From assembly GCA_018712385.1 (NCBI GenBank), contig DVHC01000035.1:1-37944 (forward strand): 37,944 bases of DNA. The letters are read 5' to 3'. The first letter of the stretch is position 1. The number at the start of each line of letters is the position of its first letter. A program made the translations under genes and the position numbers. This stretch comes from Candidatus Onthousia excrementipullorum (GTDB taxonomy: Bacteria > Bacillota_I > Bacilli_A > RF39 > UBA660). Shown here one piece after another: positions 16,489 to 25,590 of this stretch. Under the pieces are notes generated by a model. The model saw only the letters and a program-made list of their open reading frames with translations. It had not been told where the DNA came from and did no database searches.

Positions 16489-16969
16489 AATTCATCTCTC
16501 TTTTCTTATAAGTAATAAAAATGTATATTAAACAAGCAAGTATTACTCCTATCATATCTATTAGAACATCAGTAAAGTGTCCTGTTCTACCAGATATAAA
16601 TAATTGATGTATTTCATCAGTACAAGCATAGATAAAAGATATAATAAATGTAAATATTACTACTTTTCTTTTATCTTTATTTATTTCTTTAATAGCAAGT
16701 ATTAATAGGATTGCTAAGATGAAATAAACAGTACTATGAGCACATTTTCTAAGAGGTGTATTTAAATCATCTACTAGATTATTTATCTCTTTTTCAGATG
16801 GTTTTTCATCTATTATACCAGTAGATTCAGCGATTTCTACAGTTTGTTCTATTGTATCATTTATTATCTTAGTACTACTACCATTAGAAGAAGTGCTATT
16901 CATATTAGAGAATAAGAATATTATAATCATCCATAGTATTACAAATATAAATAATATAGTTTTTTTCAT
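16472..16969 (-). CDS. VanZ-like membrane protein
   Basis: A 165-residue integral membrane protein with an N-terminal helix, a polar extracytoplasmic loop of about 60 residues, and three further helices. LRKCAHSTVYFILA and DEIHQLFISGRTGHFTDVL match the conserved VanZ pattern (KxxHxxxY and DExHQ...R...D). VanZ-type proteins are linked to teicoplanin resistance in enterococci, but most members occur beside envelope polysaccharide genes and their reaction is unknown. Here the gene lies between ugd and the LCP gene, suggesting a role in the handling of cell-wall polymers. An AAGGGG site precedes the ATG. Confidence 0.88.
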   Translation of the reverse strand: MKKTILFIFVILWMIIIFLFSNMNSTSSNGSSTKIINDTIEQTVEIAESTGIIDEKPSEKEINNLVDDLNTPLRKCAHSTVYFILAILLILAIKEINKDKRKVVIFTFIISFIYACTDEIHQLFISGRTGHFTDVLIDMIGVILACLIYIFITYKKREMNYEKNK

Positions 16970-16996
16970 AGTCTAACCCCTTTCTATACATAAATG

Positions 16997-18163
16997 CTAA
17001 TCTCTTGTAAATAAATCTCTTGTATATACTTTATCGCTAATCTTTTTTGTATTATCATCCATTCTATTTACTAAAACTACATCAGATAAATTACTAAATT
17101 CATTGAAATCATTAATTACCTTACAATCATTAAAAGTAGAATCCTTTAATGTTGGTTCGTAAATAACTATATTAATGTTATAGAATTTCAATCTATCAAT
17201 AATTCCTTGTATTGCACTAGCTCTAAAGTTATCAGAATCAGTTTTCATAGTTAATCTATAAATACCAACTGTTTTAGGATTTTTTCTAAGAATCATTCTT
17301 GTAATATGATCTTTTCTTGTATCATTAGACTTTACTATTGCTTCTATTAAGTTTTGTGGAACTTGTTTATAATTAGCTAATAATTGTTTTGTATCTTTAG
17401 GTAAACAATATCCACCATATCCAAAAGATGGATTGTTATAATGATTACCAATTCTAGGATCTAGACATACACCATCTATTATATCTTGTGTATTTAATCC
17501 TTTTAACTCAGCATAAGTATCTAGTTCATTAAAATATGAAACTCTTAATGCCAAATAAGTATTAGCAAATAATTTTACTGCTTCAGCTTCTGTAGAATTC
17601 ATATATTTTACTACTACACCTTTTTTAATAGCACAATCTAATAATAAATCAGCAAATTCTTCTGCTCTTTTGCTTTTTTCTCCTACAATTATTCTAGAAG
17701 GATATAAATTATCATACAAAGCTTTTCCTTCTCTTAAAAATTCTGGAGAAAACATAATATTATCAATACCATATTTTTCTTTTACTGATTCAATAAAACC
17801 AACTGGAATAGTTGACTTTACTACCATAGTAGTATCAATACCCATACTAATAACTTTTTCAATAATATCTTCAACACTAGATGTATCAAAGAAGTTTAAT
17901 TCATCATCATAATTTGTAGGAGTACTAATTATAATAAATTTAGCTCCTTCAAATGCTTCTTTATAATCTAATGTTGCTGTTAAATTTAGATCTTTAGTTT
18001 TAAAAAACTCTTCAATCTTTTCATCTTTAATTGGTGAAATACGGTCATTAATCATCTTAACCTTTTCAGGAATAATATCTAATGTCATAACTTCATTATT
18101 TTGACTAAGTAATGTTGCTAAAGATAAACCAACATACCCTGTTCCTGCTACTGCTATTTTCAT
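16997..18163 (-). CDS. ugd: UDP-glucose 6-dehydrogenase
   Basis: Cytoplasmic NAD+-dependent enzyme oxidising UDP-glucose to UDP-glucuronate. The 388-residue protein has the N-terminal Rossmann motif AGTGYVGLSLA, STPTNYDDE, KSTIPVGF, SPEFLREGKALYDN, and the catalytic Cys253 in GYGGYCLPKDTKQ. The length and the SPEFLREG motif fit the short bacterial UDP-glucose dehydrogenase group better than the UDP-ManNAc dehydrogenases, but the substrate is not proven. UDP-glucuronate is the expected donor for the glucuronate that the C5-epimerase-like protein of this locus would act on. The gene has its own promoter just upstream, so it can be transcribed apart from the glycosyltransferase block. Confidence 0.9.
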   Translation of the reverse strand: MKIAVAGTGYVGLSLATLLSQNNEVMTLDIIPEKVKMINDRISPIKDEKIEEFFKTKDLNLTATLDYKEAFEGAKFIIISTPTNYDDELNFFDTSSVEDIIEKVISMGIDTTMVVKSTIPVGFIESVKEKYGIDNIMFSPEFLREGKALYDNLYPSRIIVGEKSKRAEEFADLLLDCAIKKGVVVKYMNSTEAEAVKLFANTYLALRVSYFNELDTYAELKGLNTQDIIDGVCLDPRIGNHYNNPSFGYGGYCLPKDTKQLLANYKQVPQNLIEAIVKSNDTRKDHITRMILRKNPKTVGIYRLTMKTDSDNFRASAIQGIIDRLKFYNINIVIYEPTLKDSTFNDCKVINDFNEFSNLSDVVLVNRMDDNTKKISDKVYTRDLFTRD

Positions 18164-18197
18164 ATCTAAAACTCCCTTTCAAAAATAATCATATTGT

Positions 18198-18226
18198 ATT
18201 ATAATACTAGCACTTATTACAGGCAA
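18198..18226 (-). promoter_or_regulatory. Promoter of the ugd-vanZ-LCP unit
   Basis: The minus strand shows TTGCCT (18221-18226), a 17-base spacer and a perfect TATAAT (18198-18203), 35-63 bases before the ugd ATG and overlapping the end of the flippase gene. Two direct copies of AGCACTT (18209-18215 and 18226-18232) lie over the spacer and -35 box and could be a regulator site. Confidence 0.65.
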
Positions 18227-19668
18227 GCACTTTTAATTTTTTTTCTACCTATTTTTGATAAAATTTTCTTAATATCAACTATAGACAAAATATATTTTAA
18301 ATTCAAGACTCCATATATAACGCAACCCAAACTCAATTGAAGCAGCAATCGTAATAAAGTGTTCATTGATATATAATTAAAAGAATATACTGCTATCAAC
18401 ATTACAAATGCTTTAATAAAAAAAGGTAATGCATTTTTTATATATTTTTTAACATTCAATTCGTTTTTTACCGATATAGTTTGATAAATAGCTACTATTG
18501 CCTCAGCAAATATTGTCCCAATACATGCGCCGACACTTGCATACTTTGGTATCAAAATAATATTTATGACTAAATTAACAATAGCACCTAAAGAAACAGA
18601 TATAATATAGTCCTTGTCTCTTTCTTTAGGAATTAAATATTGAGTTCTTATCACATTTGCAAATGATAAAAATGGTAGTGTTACCGCTAAAAGCATTATT
18701 AAAATCCCAGTCTTTTGGAATTCTTGCCCAAAATAAAATGGAGCAAATTTATAACCAATAGCAATAAGTCCAAAGCACATTGCAAATGATAAAAACATAA
18801 CAAAACTAATGGATTTAGTAATATAGTCATTTGCTTTTCCCTTTTCACCTTTGGCAAGAATATTTGACATTCTAGGTAACATAACAGTACCCAAAGCTGT
18901 TATTAAAGTCATAGGTATATTAGTTATCTTTTCTGCATTTTCAAAAAAGCCCACTTCATTTACGTTAGTCATCATTCCTAACATTACCTTATCAATCATT
19001 TTATACAAACTGACAGCGATGACTGGGATAAACAAAACTAAATTGGGTTTTATATGCTTTATTATATCTTTTAATGAGATTTTCACAAAACTTATTTTTT
19101 TTCTCACAGAGTTCCACAATATAAGCTGACTTAATACAGTCATTCCTGACATAATTAAAGTATATTTCCATAAATCTTGACTTTCTTTAACAAAAAGGAA
19201 AATCAATACTACATTACCTACTTTTACAAACGAATTACGCGTAATAGTTTTTTTAAATTCTTCAAGACCAAAAAACAACCAATTAATATCTAATATAGAT
19301 GATACAATAAATAAAGTTTGTATTAGTGCAATCAATCTATATTGATTATCAAATAAATATATATACAACAAGTATAAAATCAACATTACAATTCCCATCA
19401 CAAGTTGAAAAAAATAGATACTCCAAAATGTTTTAGATAATTTTTTCTTATCATCACGAACTTTAGCAATGGATCTATTACCATAATTATTTACACCTAA
19501 AAGTGTTAACAACATAAAATAATATACTATAGAATATGTATAAGAATAAGTACCTACACCTTCAGCCCCTACTACTCTAGACAAGTAAGGGGCAGTTATT
19601 AATGGAATAATTAATATTAATATTTGATATATGATATTGTATATAAAGTTTTTTTTAGGACTATGCAT
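18217..19668 (-). CDS. wzx: Wzx-type polysaccharide repeat-unit flippase
   Basis: Moves undecaprenyl-linked repeat units across the cytoplasmic membrane for polymerisation outside. The 483-residue product has about 12-14 hydrophobic helices and opens with the standard Wzx region (ITAPYLSRVVGAEGVGTYSY), followed by GVNNYGNRSIA. VNEVGFFENAEKITNIP in the middle also matches the MOP/MATE flippase superfamily. The start was set at the ATG ending at 19668, preceded at eight bases by AGGTG; the GTG three codons earlier is part of that ribosome site. It overlaps the end of the acyltransferase gene by eight bases. It is the last gene of the variable part of the capsule locus. Confidence 0.93.
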   Translation of the reverse strand: MHSPKKNFIYNIIYQILILIIPLITAPYLSRVVGAEGVGTYSYTYSIVYYFMLLTLLGVNNYGNRSIAKVRDDKKKLSKTFWSIYFFQLVMGIVMLILYLLYIYLFDNQYRLIALIQTLFIVSSILDINWLFFGLEEFKKTITRNSFVKVGNVVLIFLFVKESQDLWKYTLIMSGMTVLSQLILWNSVRKKISFVKISLKDIIKHIKPNLVLFIPVIAVSLYKMIDKVMLGMMTNVNEVGFFENAEKITNIPMTLITALGTVMLPRMSNILAKGEKGKANDYITKSISFVMFLSFAMCFGLIAIGYKFAPFYFGQEFQKTGILIMLLAVTLPFLSFANVIRTQYLIPKERDKDYIISVSLGAIVNLVINIILIPKYASVGACIGTIFAEAIVAIYQTISVKNELNVKKYIKNALPFFIKAFVMLIAVYSFNYISMNTLLRLLLQLSLGCVIYGVLNLKYILSIVDIKKILSKIGRKKIKSACL

Positions 19669-20674
19669 TTTTATCACCTATATTAACCAATTTGTTTAAA
19701 TATGGAATTTTATTTATAATAACGGATATTGTTAAACTAACAAAAAACAATCCAATCCATATTATTGTTGAAAGAATCCAGCCACCATTATGTACAGTTA
19801 AATCAAATAATTTTACAAAAAAGATATGAATTACATAAATACCGATTGAATTTTTTTCTATATAGAGAATTACATTGCTTAATTTTGAGCTTTTAATATC
19901 TAATGATAATATTAAGTTAAACAAACACACACACCAAAATATAATCAAAATATTTCCATATATATATTCTGAGTTTATAAATTTAGTATATTTAAAATAT
20001 AGCAGATATTGTGTGATTACCGCTCCTATTGATAAAAACACTAATAATATAATTTTTTTCTTTGATATGTTTATTTTTTTGTTATTTACATAATTTGAAA
20101 TATATCCTCCTAAATAAAAATAAAACAGCCACAACCAAACTCTAAACGTTTGAGGAATTAACTTCATAATTATAAAATTATCTTTTAACATAATAACGTT
20201 ATTGATTGTATCAAATAATACAGAAACTATCAAACATATTGTTAAAAATATAATATACCTTTTCTTTGTTATAAGGATTTTATTTAGAATTATTGCAAAA
20301 AAATATACAAGTGTTAATGCCCAAAAAAACCAAAATATACTTAATCCACTTTCTCCAAATATTGAACCAATAAATATTATTAACGGATTATTTCTTCTAA
20401 GAATGCCATATATAATAGACCAAATAACTACAAGAAGTATCATCTGAATACCTTTTTTTATTAAATATTTAGCCGTCCGTTTTTTCCTTAATATTAAGTA
20501 ACCGTTGACTAAGAAAAAAATTGGAATTGCAAATCTCGAAAAATAGTATAATGCTGGATTATATATTTCTCCTAAATATACATTTCGTTGCGTATGTAGC
20601 GCTAATACCGCTAGACAAGCCATTACTTTTAATAACGAAATGGATACATTCTTTTTTTTTATTACTTTATTCAT
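19661..20674 (-). CDS. Membrane acyltransferase (acyltransferase 3 family)
   Basis: Predicted O-acetyl or other acyl transferase that modifies the capsule sugar. The 337-residue protein has about ten hydrophobic helices. It begins SISLLKVMACLAVLALHTQ, with the family's conserved His, followed by FSRFAIPIFFLVNGYLILRK with the conserved Arg; IGIYVIHIFF is near the C terminus. The start was placed at the ATG ending at 20674, with GGGTGA before it, because the 15 upstream codons belong to the polymerase gene that it overlaps by eight bases. The acyl donor and acceptor cannot be told. Confidence 0.88.
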   Translation of the reverse strand: MNKVIKKKNVSISLLKVMACLAVLALHTQRNVYLGEIYNPALYYFSRFAIPIFFLVNGYLILRKKRTAKYLIKKGIQMILLVVIWSIIYGILRRNNPLIIFIGSIFGESGLSIFWFFWALTLVYFFAIILNKILITKKRYIIFLTICLIVSVLFDTINNVIMLKDNFIIMKLIPQTFRVWLWLFYFYLGGYISNYVNNKKINISKKKIILLVFLSIGAVITQYLLYFKYTKFINSEYIYGNILIIFWCVCLFNLILSLDIKSSKLSNVILYIEKNSIGIYVIHIFFVKLFDLTVHNGGWILSTIIWIGLFFVSLTISVIINKIPYLNKLVNIGDKNA

Positions 20675-21812
20675 AATTATCACCCAACTTTTTTGAATAT
20701 TGATGAAGATATAATGCAAAATACATTATATATATATCAAATTGATATTTATATAAAATACTTTCTATCATACAAATCAGCACATAAACAGTAATAATAG
20801 ATAACATCGCTCCGTCTTTTTTTTCATATGCCGTATTTATTATTTTTCTAAGCAAATAATAAATAATAATGAAGGTTAATATTCCATAATTCAAAACTAA
20901 ACTCAAATATGAATTATCAAGAACTGAAGCTCTTTCAGATATTAATTTAGCCTCTTGAGTGCTTATATAATTTATTTTATTACCTAATAAGTTAATATCA
21001 TATTCATTTAAAAAACTACTTGCGTAAAAAATTCTATTCGATAAAATTTCATTCACTTTAATTACAAATTCATTGTGATTATTATATAAATTAACAAAGA
21101 TTAGTGTTAATGCTATAAAGATTATAGGTAAATTTATTATAATGAATTTAAAAAAATTATTATATAAATATTTGATTTTTAACTTCTGACTTAGAAATAT
21201 TAAAACTAATAAAAGTAATAACCCAATTACGCTAGTTCTACTATTTGAAACAAAATATATTAATAATGCCATTATTAAAATAACCAAATAATTTTTTATT
21301 TTAAACTTTTGATAATTCAAATATACATAGTCTGCACATATTGTAAACATATACATTCCAAAATTATTAGGATGAGCAAACCCCATCGAGCTTCTTATTC
21401 TTCCATCAGGTCTATACATAAAATAATTATTTGTTAAGTCCATATTATATAGTATTATTACTATGGTGCATAAAACGACTCTGATTATAATATCTTTTTT
21501 AATAAATTTTTCAAAGTCTTCACCAGGATATATAAGAATTAAAAGATATAATAATAATATATTATTATCACCTGTTATAATATAGCTTACCATAAGAACT
21601 GTTATAATGATTAATGATATTATTATTATTTTTAATGACATTTTTTTGATTCTTATCACAAAAAATAATATCATTAATCCAAATGCAAAATATTTAATGT
21701 ATGGAATGAAGCTCATTAAAAATTTAACATTGGACATTATTGAACAAATTAATAAGAGTGTGTAAGTAAAGTAAAAAATTGAATTTTCTTTGATTTTAAA
21801 TTTATCTATCAT
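20667..21812 (-). CDS. wzy: Wzy-type O-antigen/capsule polymerase
   Basis: Predicted polymerase that joins repeat units on the outer face of the membrane. The 381-residue protein has about 10-12 hydrophobic helices. A large extracytoplasmic loop (about residues 230-300, with NEYDINLLGNKINYIS) and the pattern RIRSSMGFAHPNNFGMYMF followed by VSNSRTSVIGLLLLL are typical of Wzy/O-antigen ligase-like proteins. These proteins are poorly conserved, so the call rests on topology, these motifs and position between a glycosyltransferase and the flippase. The ATG ending at 21812 is preferred over a GTG three codons upstream. It overlaps the upstream gene by 11 bases. Confidence 0.85.
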   Translation of the reverse strand: MIDKFKIKENSIFYFTYTLLLICSIMSNVKFLMSFIPYIKYFAFGLMILFFVIRIKKMSLKIIIISLIIITVLMVSYIITGDNNILLLYLLILIYPGEDFEKFIKKDIIIRVVLCTIVIILYNMDLTNNYFMYRPDGRIRSSMGFAHPNNFGMYMFTICADYVYLNYQKFKIKNYLVILIMALLIYFVSNSRTSVIGLLLLLVLIFLSQKLKIKYLYNNFFKFIIINLPIIFIALTLIFVNLYNNHNEFVIKVNEILSNRIFYASSFLNEYDINLLGNKINYISTQEAKLISERASVLDNSYLSLVLNYGILTFIIIYYLLRKIINTAYEKKDGAMLSIITVYVLICMIESILYKYQFDIYIMYFALYLHQYSKKLGDNYE

Positions 21813-22806
21813 ATTGCTCACTTTCTTTTAACTCTATTAATGTTTTATCTGGCAATAACTTTATTGTTCTTTTTAATCTAATGAACCTGTAAATTTTACT
21901 AATTGGAAAATATAAATCAAAAATTTCTAAAACTAATTTAATTCTTTTTTGAAATGTTAAATTAGGACTATATTTCTTTTTAAAATAATCTAATTTATTA
22001 ATATTTCTAAGCTGTCTGTTTCTAACCAGATATACTAATAAATTATAGTAATTATCCGTATAAATTTTTTTAATTTCATCTTTTTCAAAATTATTTATTT
22101 GCTTTTGAAAGGTTTCCAAGAATTTTATTCTATATTCAATCATTTTATCAATATTTGGCACATTAGATCTGTCTTCTTCCATCTTCACAACCGAAAAATC
22201 TTCAATATAATCAACTTCATACTTAGAAAAATATCTTACTAGCACTTCTAAATCTTGATGTCGAAAAAAGCTTTCGTCAAAACCATTTATATCAACTAAA
22301 CTCTTTTTAGAAAAAAACAAATTACTACCTGTAGCAAAAAATGATTTTTGACTTAGAATGTCTTTTTGTAAATTTCCGCTTTTTGTGTTTCTCACAATTT
22401 TTTTTATTTTATTGTTTTCTATTACGATAACCCCTGTGTAGTACAAATCAGCTTTTTTTCCTTTTTCACTTATTTTTTGTAAAATGTTTTTTATTCTATT
22501 TTTAAGAAAATAATCATCATCATCTAAAAAAGTAATGTAGTCACCTTTAGCTTGTAATATTCCTGTATTTCTAGCCGCAGCGCCATTTTTATTCTTTTTA
22601 TGTTTTAAATATATTACCTTTTTGTTATTTTTATATTGTTCCATGATTTCTTCCATTTTTTTTCTATCTTCGCAGTTTTCATCATTATCGTCAACTACAA
22701 TAACTTCTATATTAGAATATGTTTGATTTAAAACACTATTTATTGCTCGACATATAAATGCTGGCCTTTTATATGTGGGAATAATCACACTAACTTTAAC
22801 ACTCAT
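21802..22806 (-). CDS. Family 2 glycosyltransferase with C-terminal extension
   Basis: Cytoplasmic GT-A type enzyme that adds a sugar to the lipid-linked repeat unit. The 334-residue product opens with VSVIIPTYKRPAFICRAINS and VLNQTYSNIEVIVVDDND, then NGAAARNTGI and the DxD-like FLDDDDYF. GFDESFFRHQDLEVLVRYF corresponds to the acceptor-side motif. The last 90 residues are basic and helical and may attach to the membrane surface. The exact sugar is unknown. An AGGTGA site lies before the ATG. Confidence 0.9.
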   Translation of the reverse strand: MSVKVSVIIPTYKRPAFICRAINSVLNQTYSNIEVIVVDDNDENCEDRKKMEEIMEQYKNNKKVIYLKHKKNKNGAAARNTGILQAKGDYITFLDDDDYFLKNRIKNILQKISEKGKKADLYYTGVIVIENNKIKKIVRNTKSGNLQKDILSQKSFFATGSNLFFSKKSLVDINGFDESFFRHQDLEVLVRYFSKYEVDYIEDFSVVKMEEDRSNVPNIDKMIEYRIKFLETFQKQINNFEKDEIKKIYTDNYYNLLVYLVRNRQLRNINKLDYFKKKYSPNLTFQKRIKLVLEIFDLYFPISKIYRFIRLKRTIKLLPDKTLIELKESEQYDR

Positions 22807-22814
22807 TGTTTCAC

Positions 22815-23765
22815 CTACTTTACTAAACTTGTATTTATATCATAATATTTACTTTTTATAATTTTTTGTTTTAACTTAATTATCATTGCACATAATTTAT
22901 AAAACTTTATAGCTTGGTATTTTTGCCATTTATCAGCATAAATAATAAATTCTTCATTGCCAAACATTTCATATAATAATTGTAATTGCTTAATGTGTAA
23001 ATCATGATAGGCTGGACTTGCAATAGTTCCTTTTAAGTCATAATTTGACCAAAATTTTCGATCGTACAATTTTAATTTTTTTATCATGGAAGCAACTGTT
23101 CGATTTAAAATATCTTTATACTTTTCATCGTCATTAATTAAAGTGTAATCATAAAGACCAAAGATAGTGAAAACCCATCCATTTAATACTGATAAATTAT
23201 ATTTAGATACATATTCTTGAAAAATAACATCATTTTTTTCATAAAGACATGTGCCACCATTTTTAATATCCTTAATCATGAAATCAATTGCTTTGGTTGC
23301 GCTTTTATAATATTTTTCTTTCTTTGTTTCTGTATATGCTCTTAATAATACTGATATTCCTTCGCTTTGACACATCGAAGATTGAGTTTGGTGAGCTTGG
23401 TCTTTTAACTTTCCCATGCAATCCCACATTCCATTTTTATTCTGATTACTAATTGCCCAGTCTGCAATGTTAATAAACTTTTCTAAAAATTCTTTTTTAT
23501 TTTCTAAAAGATATTTGTCATAAAGTCCCAGGGCATATTGAAAAATGGTAATTGGAAAATAAGCTTTTACATTAGCTACTGTAATATTTATTGGGATGCC
23601 CTTATCATCTAAAATTGTCTTATCAGATACTTTATTTGTTAAATCATTATAATATCCTTTTACTGTACTTAAAGAATAGCACTTTCCTCTTCCTTGTTCT
23701 ACATGAAATTGACTTTTACCAAATAACATATTCATCCATCTTCTTAATAGTTTTAAAGCTTTCAT
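22815..23765 (-). CDS. D-glucuronyl C5-epimerase-like protein (C5-epim_C)
   Basis: The 316-residue protein resembles the C-terminal catalytic domain of heparan-sulfate glucuronyl C5-epimerase (PF06662), which turns D-glucuronate into L-iduronate within a glycan. Motifs include YFPITIFQYALGLYDKYL (69-86), NGMWDCMGKLKDQA (111-124), SMCQSEGISVLLRAY (130-144), LNGWVFTIFGLYDY (194-207) and SPAYHDLHIKQL (250-261). Together these give the repeating helical hairpins of an (alpha/alpha) barrel and conserved Tyr/His residues. No signal peptide or transmembrane helix is clear; only a short basic start (MKALKLLRRWMNMLF) is present, so it probably works in the cytoplasm on lipid-linked units. Ugd in the same locus supplies the glucuronate donor. 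A related non-epimerase activity cannot be excluded. Confidence 0.78.
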   Translation of the reverse strand: MKALKLLRRWMNMLFGKSQFHVEQGRGKCYSLSTVKGYYNDLTNKVSDKTILDDKGIPINITVANVKAYFPITIFQYALGLYDKYLLENKKEFLEKFINIADWAISNQNKNGMWDCMGKLKDQAHQTQSSMCQSEGISVLLRAYTETKKEKYYKSATKAIDFMIKDIKNGGTCLYEKNDVIFQEYVSKYNLSVLNGWVFTIFGLYDYTLINDDEKYKDILNRTVASMIKKLKLYDRKFWSNYDLKGTIASPAYHDLHIKQLQLLYEMFGNEEFIIYADKWQKYQAIKFYKLCAMIIKLKQKIIKSKYYDINTSLVK

Positions 23766-23769
23766 AATA

Positions 23770-24783
23770 CTACCTCTCTATTTCTTTTTTAAAATCCCTT
23801 AATAATTCTGTTAGCATATATTTTTTTGACAACTCCCTGGATTTTATTTTAAACTTTTCTATTTTTCTAGATGAAATCATTTCTGTTACCTTTTTATACA
23901 TATCTTCATAATTCTGATATTCAAAAATTACTCCATTTTCGTTGCTTAAAATATATTCTTTTGCATATTTCCAATTTGAAGCAACAACAGCCAATCCAGC
24001 AATATAGCAATCAATTAATGCACCTGGTAAACATTCGCCAGGATATTCTGTAGGAAATATAAATATATCATATTGAGATAAAATCTCATATTCATGTTGA
24101 TTATCTGGAACTATCTCTCCATGATATTTAATAGCTGAACTAAATTGTTTTTTAATTACTTTTAAGTAATCATCAGTACATTGTCCATATATATCTAAGG
24201 AACATTTTATATTTTCTTTGTTTAGCCTATTAATTAACTGTATTGCTTCTTCAATTCCTTTTTGTTTTATTACTCTTCCAAAATACACAAACTTCACATT
24301 ATCAGTTTTCTTATAACAATTTTTGAATTTTTTAGGATTTCGAAAATTATTTAAAACTTTTACATTGTTAATACCTAAATTATTCAAATCTTCCTTTAAA
24401 GTATTTGCTTCTACATAAATCTGTTTCAATCTTTTATATGTATTTAAGTTCCATTTTTTTTCTTTAATATTTCTAAACAAAGATCCACCGATTACAAAAT
24501 AATATACCTTTTTTTTACACTTTATTTTTCGAAAAAAATCTAATACAATATGTGCTCCTTTATCGGCTGATGATACAATTATTTCATCGCATTGAAAGAA
24601 ATAAAAAAGAATAGAAACAACTAATTTAAAAATATGTTTTTTCCAATTATCTGTATCTATAGAAATAACTTGTATTTTCTCTATATCATTAAGATAATCT
24701 CTTAATAATCTACATTTAATTGTTTCACCATCTAACCTATTTCTATTATCAGCAGTCGTGGCAATATATAATATTTTTTTCAT
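23770..24783 (-). CDS. Family 4-type (GT-B) glycosyltransferase
   Basis: A 337-residue cytoplasmic enzyme. The N-terminal half is divergent but includes YFVIGGSLFRNIKEKKWN. The C-terminal half has the GT-B features FVYFGRVIKQKGIEEAIQL, SLDIYGQC, and PTEYPGECLPGALIDCY, where the Glu-containing EYPGECLPGALID stretch corresponds to the EX7E nucleotide-sugar motif. It is expected to extend the capsule repeat unit; the donor sugar is unknown. It lies five bases upstream of the epimerase-like gene on the minus strand, with an AGGTG ribosome site. Confidence 0.85.
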   Translation of the reverse strand: MKKILYIATTADNRNRLDGETIKCRLLRDYLNDIEKIQVISIDTDNWKKHIFKLVVSILFYFFQCDEIIVSSADKGAHIVLDFFRKIKCKKKVYYFVIGGSLFRNIKEKKWNLNTYKRLKQIYVEANTLKEDLNNLGINNVKVLNNFRNPKKFKNCYKKTDNVKFVYFGRVIKQKGIEEAIQLINRLNKENIKCSLDIYGQCTDDYLKVIKKQFSSAIKYHGEIVPDNQHEYEILSQYDIFIFPTEYPGECLPGALIDCYIAGLAVVASNWKYAKEYILSNENGVIFEYQNYEDMYKKVTEMISSRKIEKFKIKSRELSKKYMLTELLRDFKKEIER

Positions 24784-24790
24784 ATAGCAC

Positions 24791-25570
24791 CTACTTCTTT
24801 ATATAAATTCTCTTCTTTACAGCATTAAATGCATACCCAACAAAACAGTAACAAGTTTTCCATAATGGAAGTTTTTCTATTTTTCGATACCAATACCAAT
24901 TCATTTTAACAGCTTTGAACTTATTGCTTGATAACGAATTACTAACTACTCTATAATAAGACAAATTTTCAGGGCATTCATAACAATCAAATCCATTTTT
25001 TAATAATTGACACCAAGTCGCAGCATCTTGTCGTCTCCTAATATTGGGCATTTCTAATAATTCTTTTCCAGTTAATTTTGTATCTACCATAACACAAACA
25101 GTTTGAATAATAGTATTTCGTAAAAATAAATTATAATTAACCTTTTTAGGAATCTTAATTACTTTATTTAACGAATTACCATTTTCATATATTTTTTCAT
25201 AATCAGTACATGTAAAAGCATAGTTGTTATCTAACATAAAATTAACTTGTTTTTCTAATTTTTCATTTTTCCATAAATCATCAGCATCAAGATACGCAAT
25301 AAATCTTCCTTTGGACTCATGTAACGCTTTATTTCTAGCAACAGCTGCACCACTATTTTTTTCTAATTTAATATATTTAATTCTAGAATCATCTTTTGCA
25401 TATTTTTTAATTATATCGGCAGAATTATCCGGGCTACAATCATCTACCATTAACAATTCCCAATTATCATATGTTTGATTCAAAACACATTCAATAGTAT
25501 CTTTTACAAATTTCTCACACTTGTAAATAGGTGTGATAATTGATACTAATTCATTCCTTTCTTTAGTCAT
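24791..25570 (-). CDS. Family 2 glycosyltransferase
   Basis: A 259-residue GT-A enzyme. It has VSIITPIYKCEKFVKDTIE, VLNQTYDNWELLMVDDCSPD and NSGAAVARNKALHE, the metal-binding YLDADDLW, and RRRQDAATWCQLLKNGF near the acceptor site. The start was set at the ATG ending at 25570 because GAGAGGTG lies just before it; the five codons upstream overlap that ribosome site. It is the first gene after the intra-operon hairpin and so may act early in building the repeat unit after the priming transferase. Donor and linkage are unknown. Confidence 0.9.
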   Translation of the reverse strand: MTKERNELVSIITPIYKCEKFVKDTIECVLNQTYDNWELLMVDDCSPDNSADIIKKYAKDDSRIKYIKLEKNSGAAVARNKALHESKGRFIAYLDADDLWKNEKLEKQVNFMLDNNYAFTCTDYEKIYENGNSLNKVIKIPKKVNYNLFLRNTIIQTVCVMVDTKLTGKELLEMPNIRRRQDAATWCQLLKNGFDCYECPENLSYYRVVSNSLSSNKFKAVKMNWYWYRKIEKLPLWKTCYCFVGYAFNAVKKRIYIKK

Positions 25571-25590
25571 AACAACACCTCTCAAAAATA

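Noticed and set aside
18209-18232. Direct AGCACTT copies as the start of a CRISPR or larger repeat array
   Set aside because: Only two 7-base copies exist; no array of longer repeats with regular spacers is seen anywhere in the window.
18851-19129. Plus-strand frame of 92 codons opposite the flippase gene
   Set aside because: It lies fully antisense to a well-supported gene, has no ribosome site, and its hydrophobic composition mirrors the opposite strand. The plus-strand frames opposite addA, ugd, wzy, cpsB and the glycosyltransferases were dropped for the same reason.
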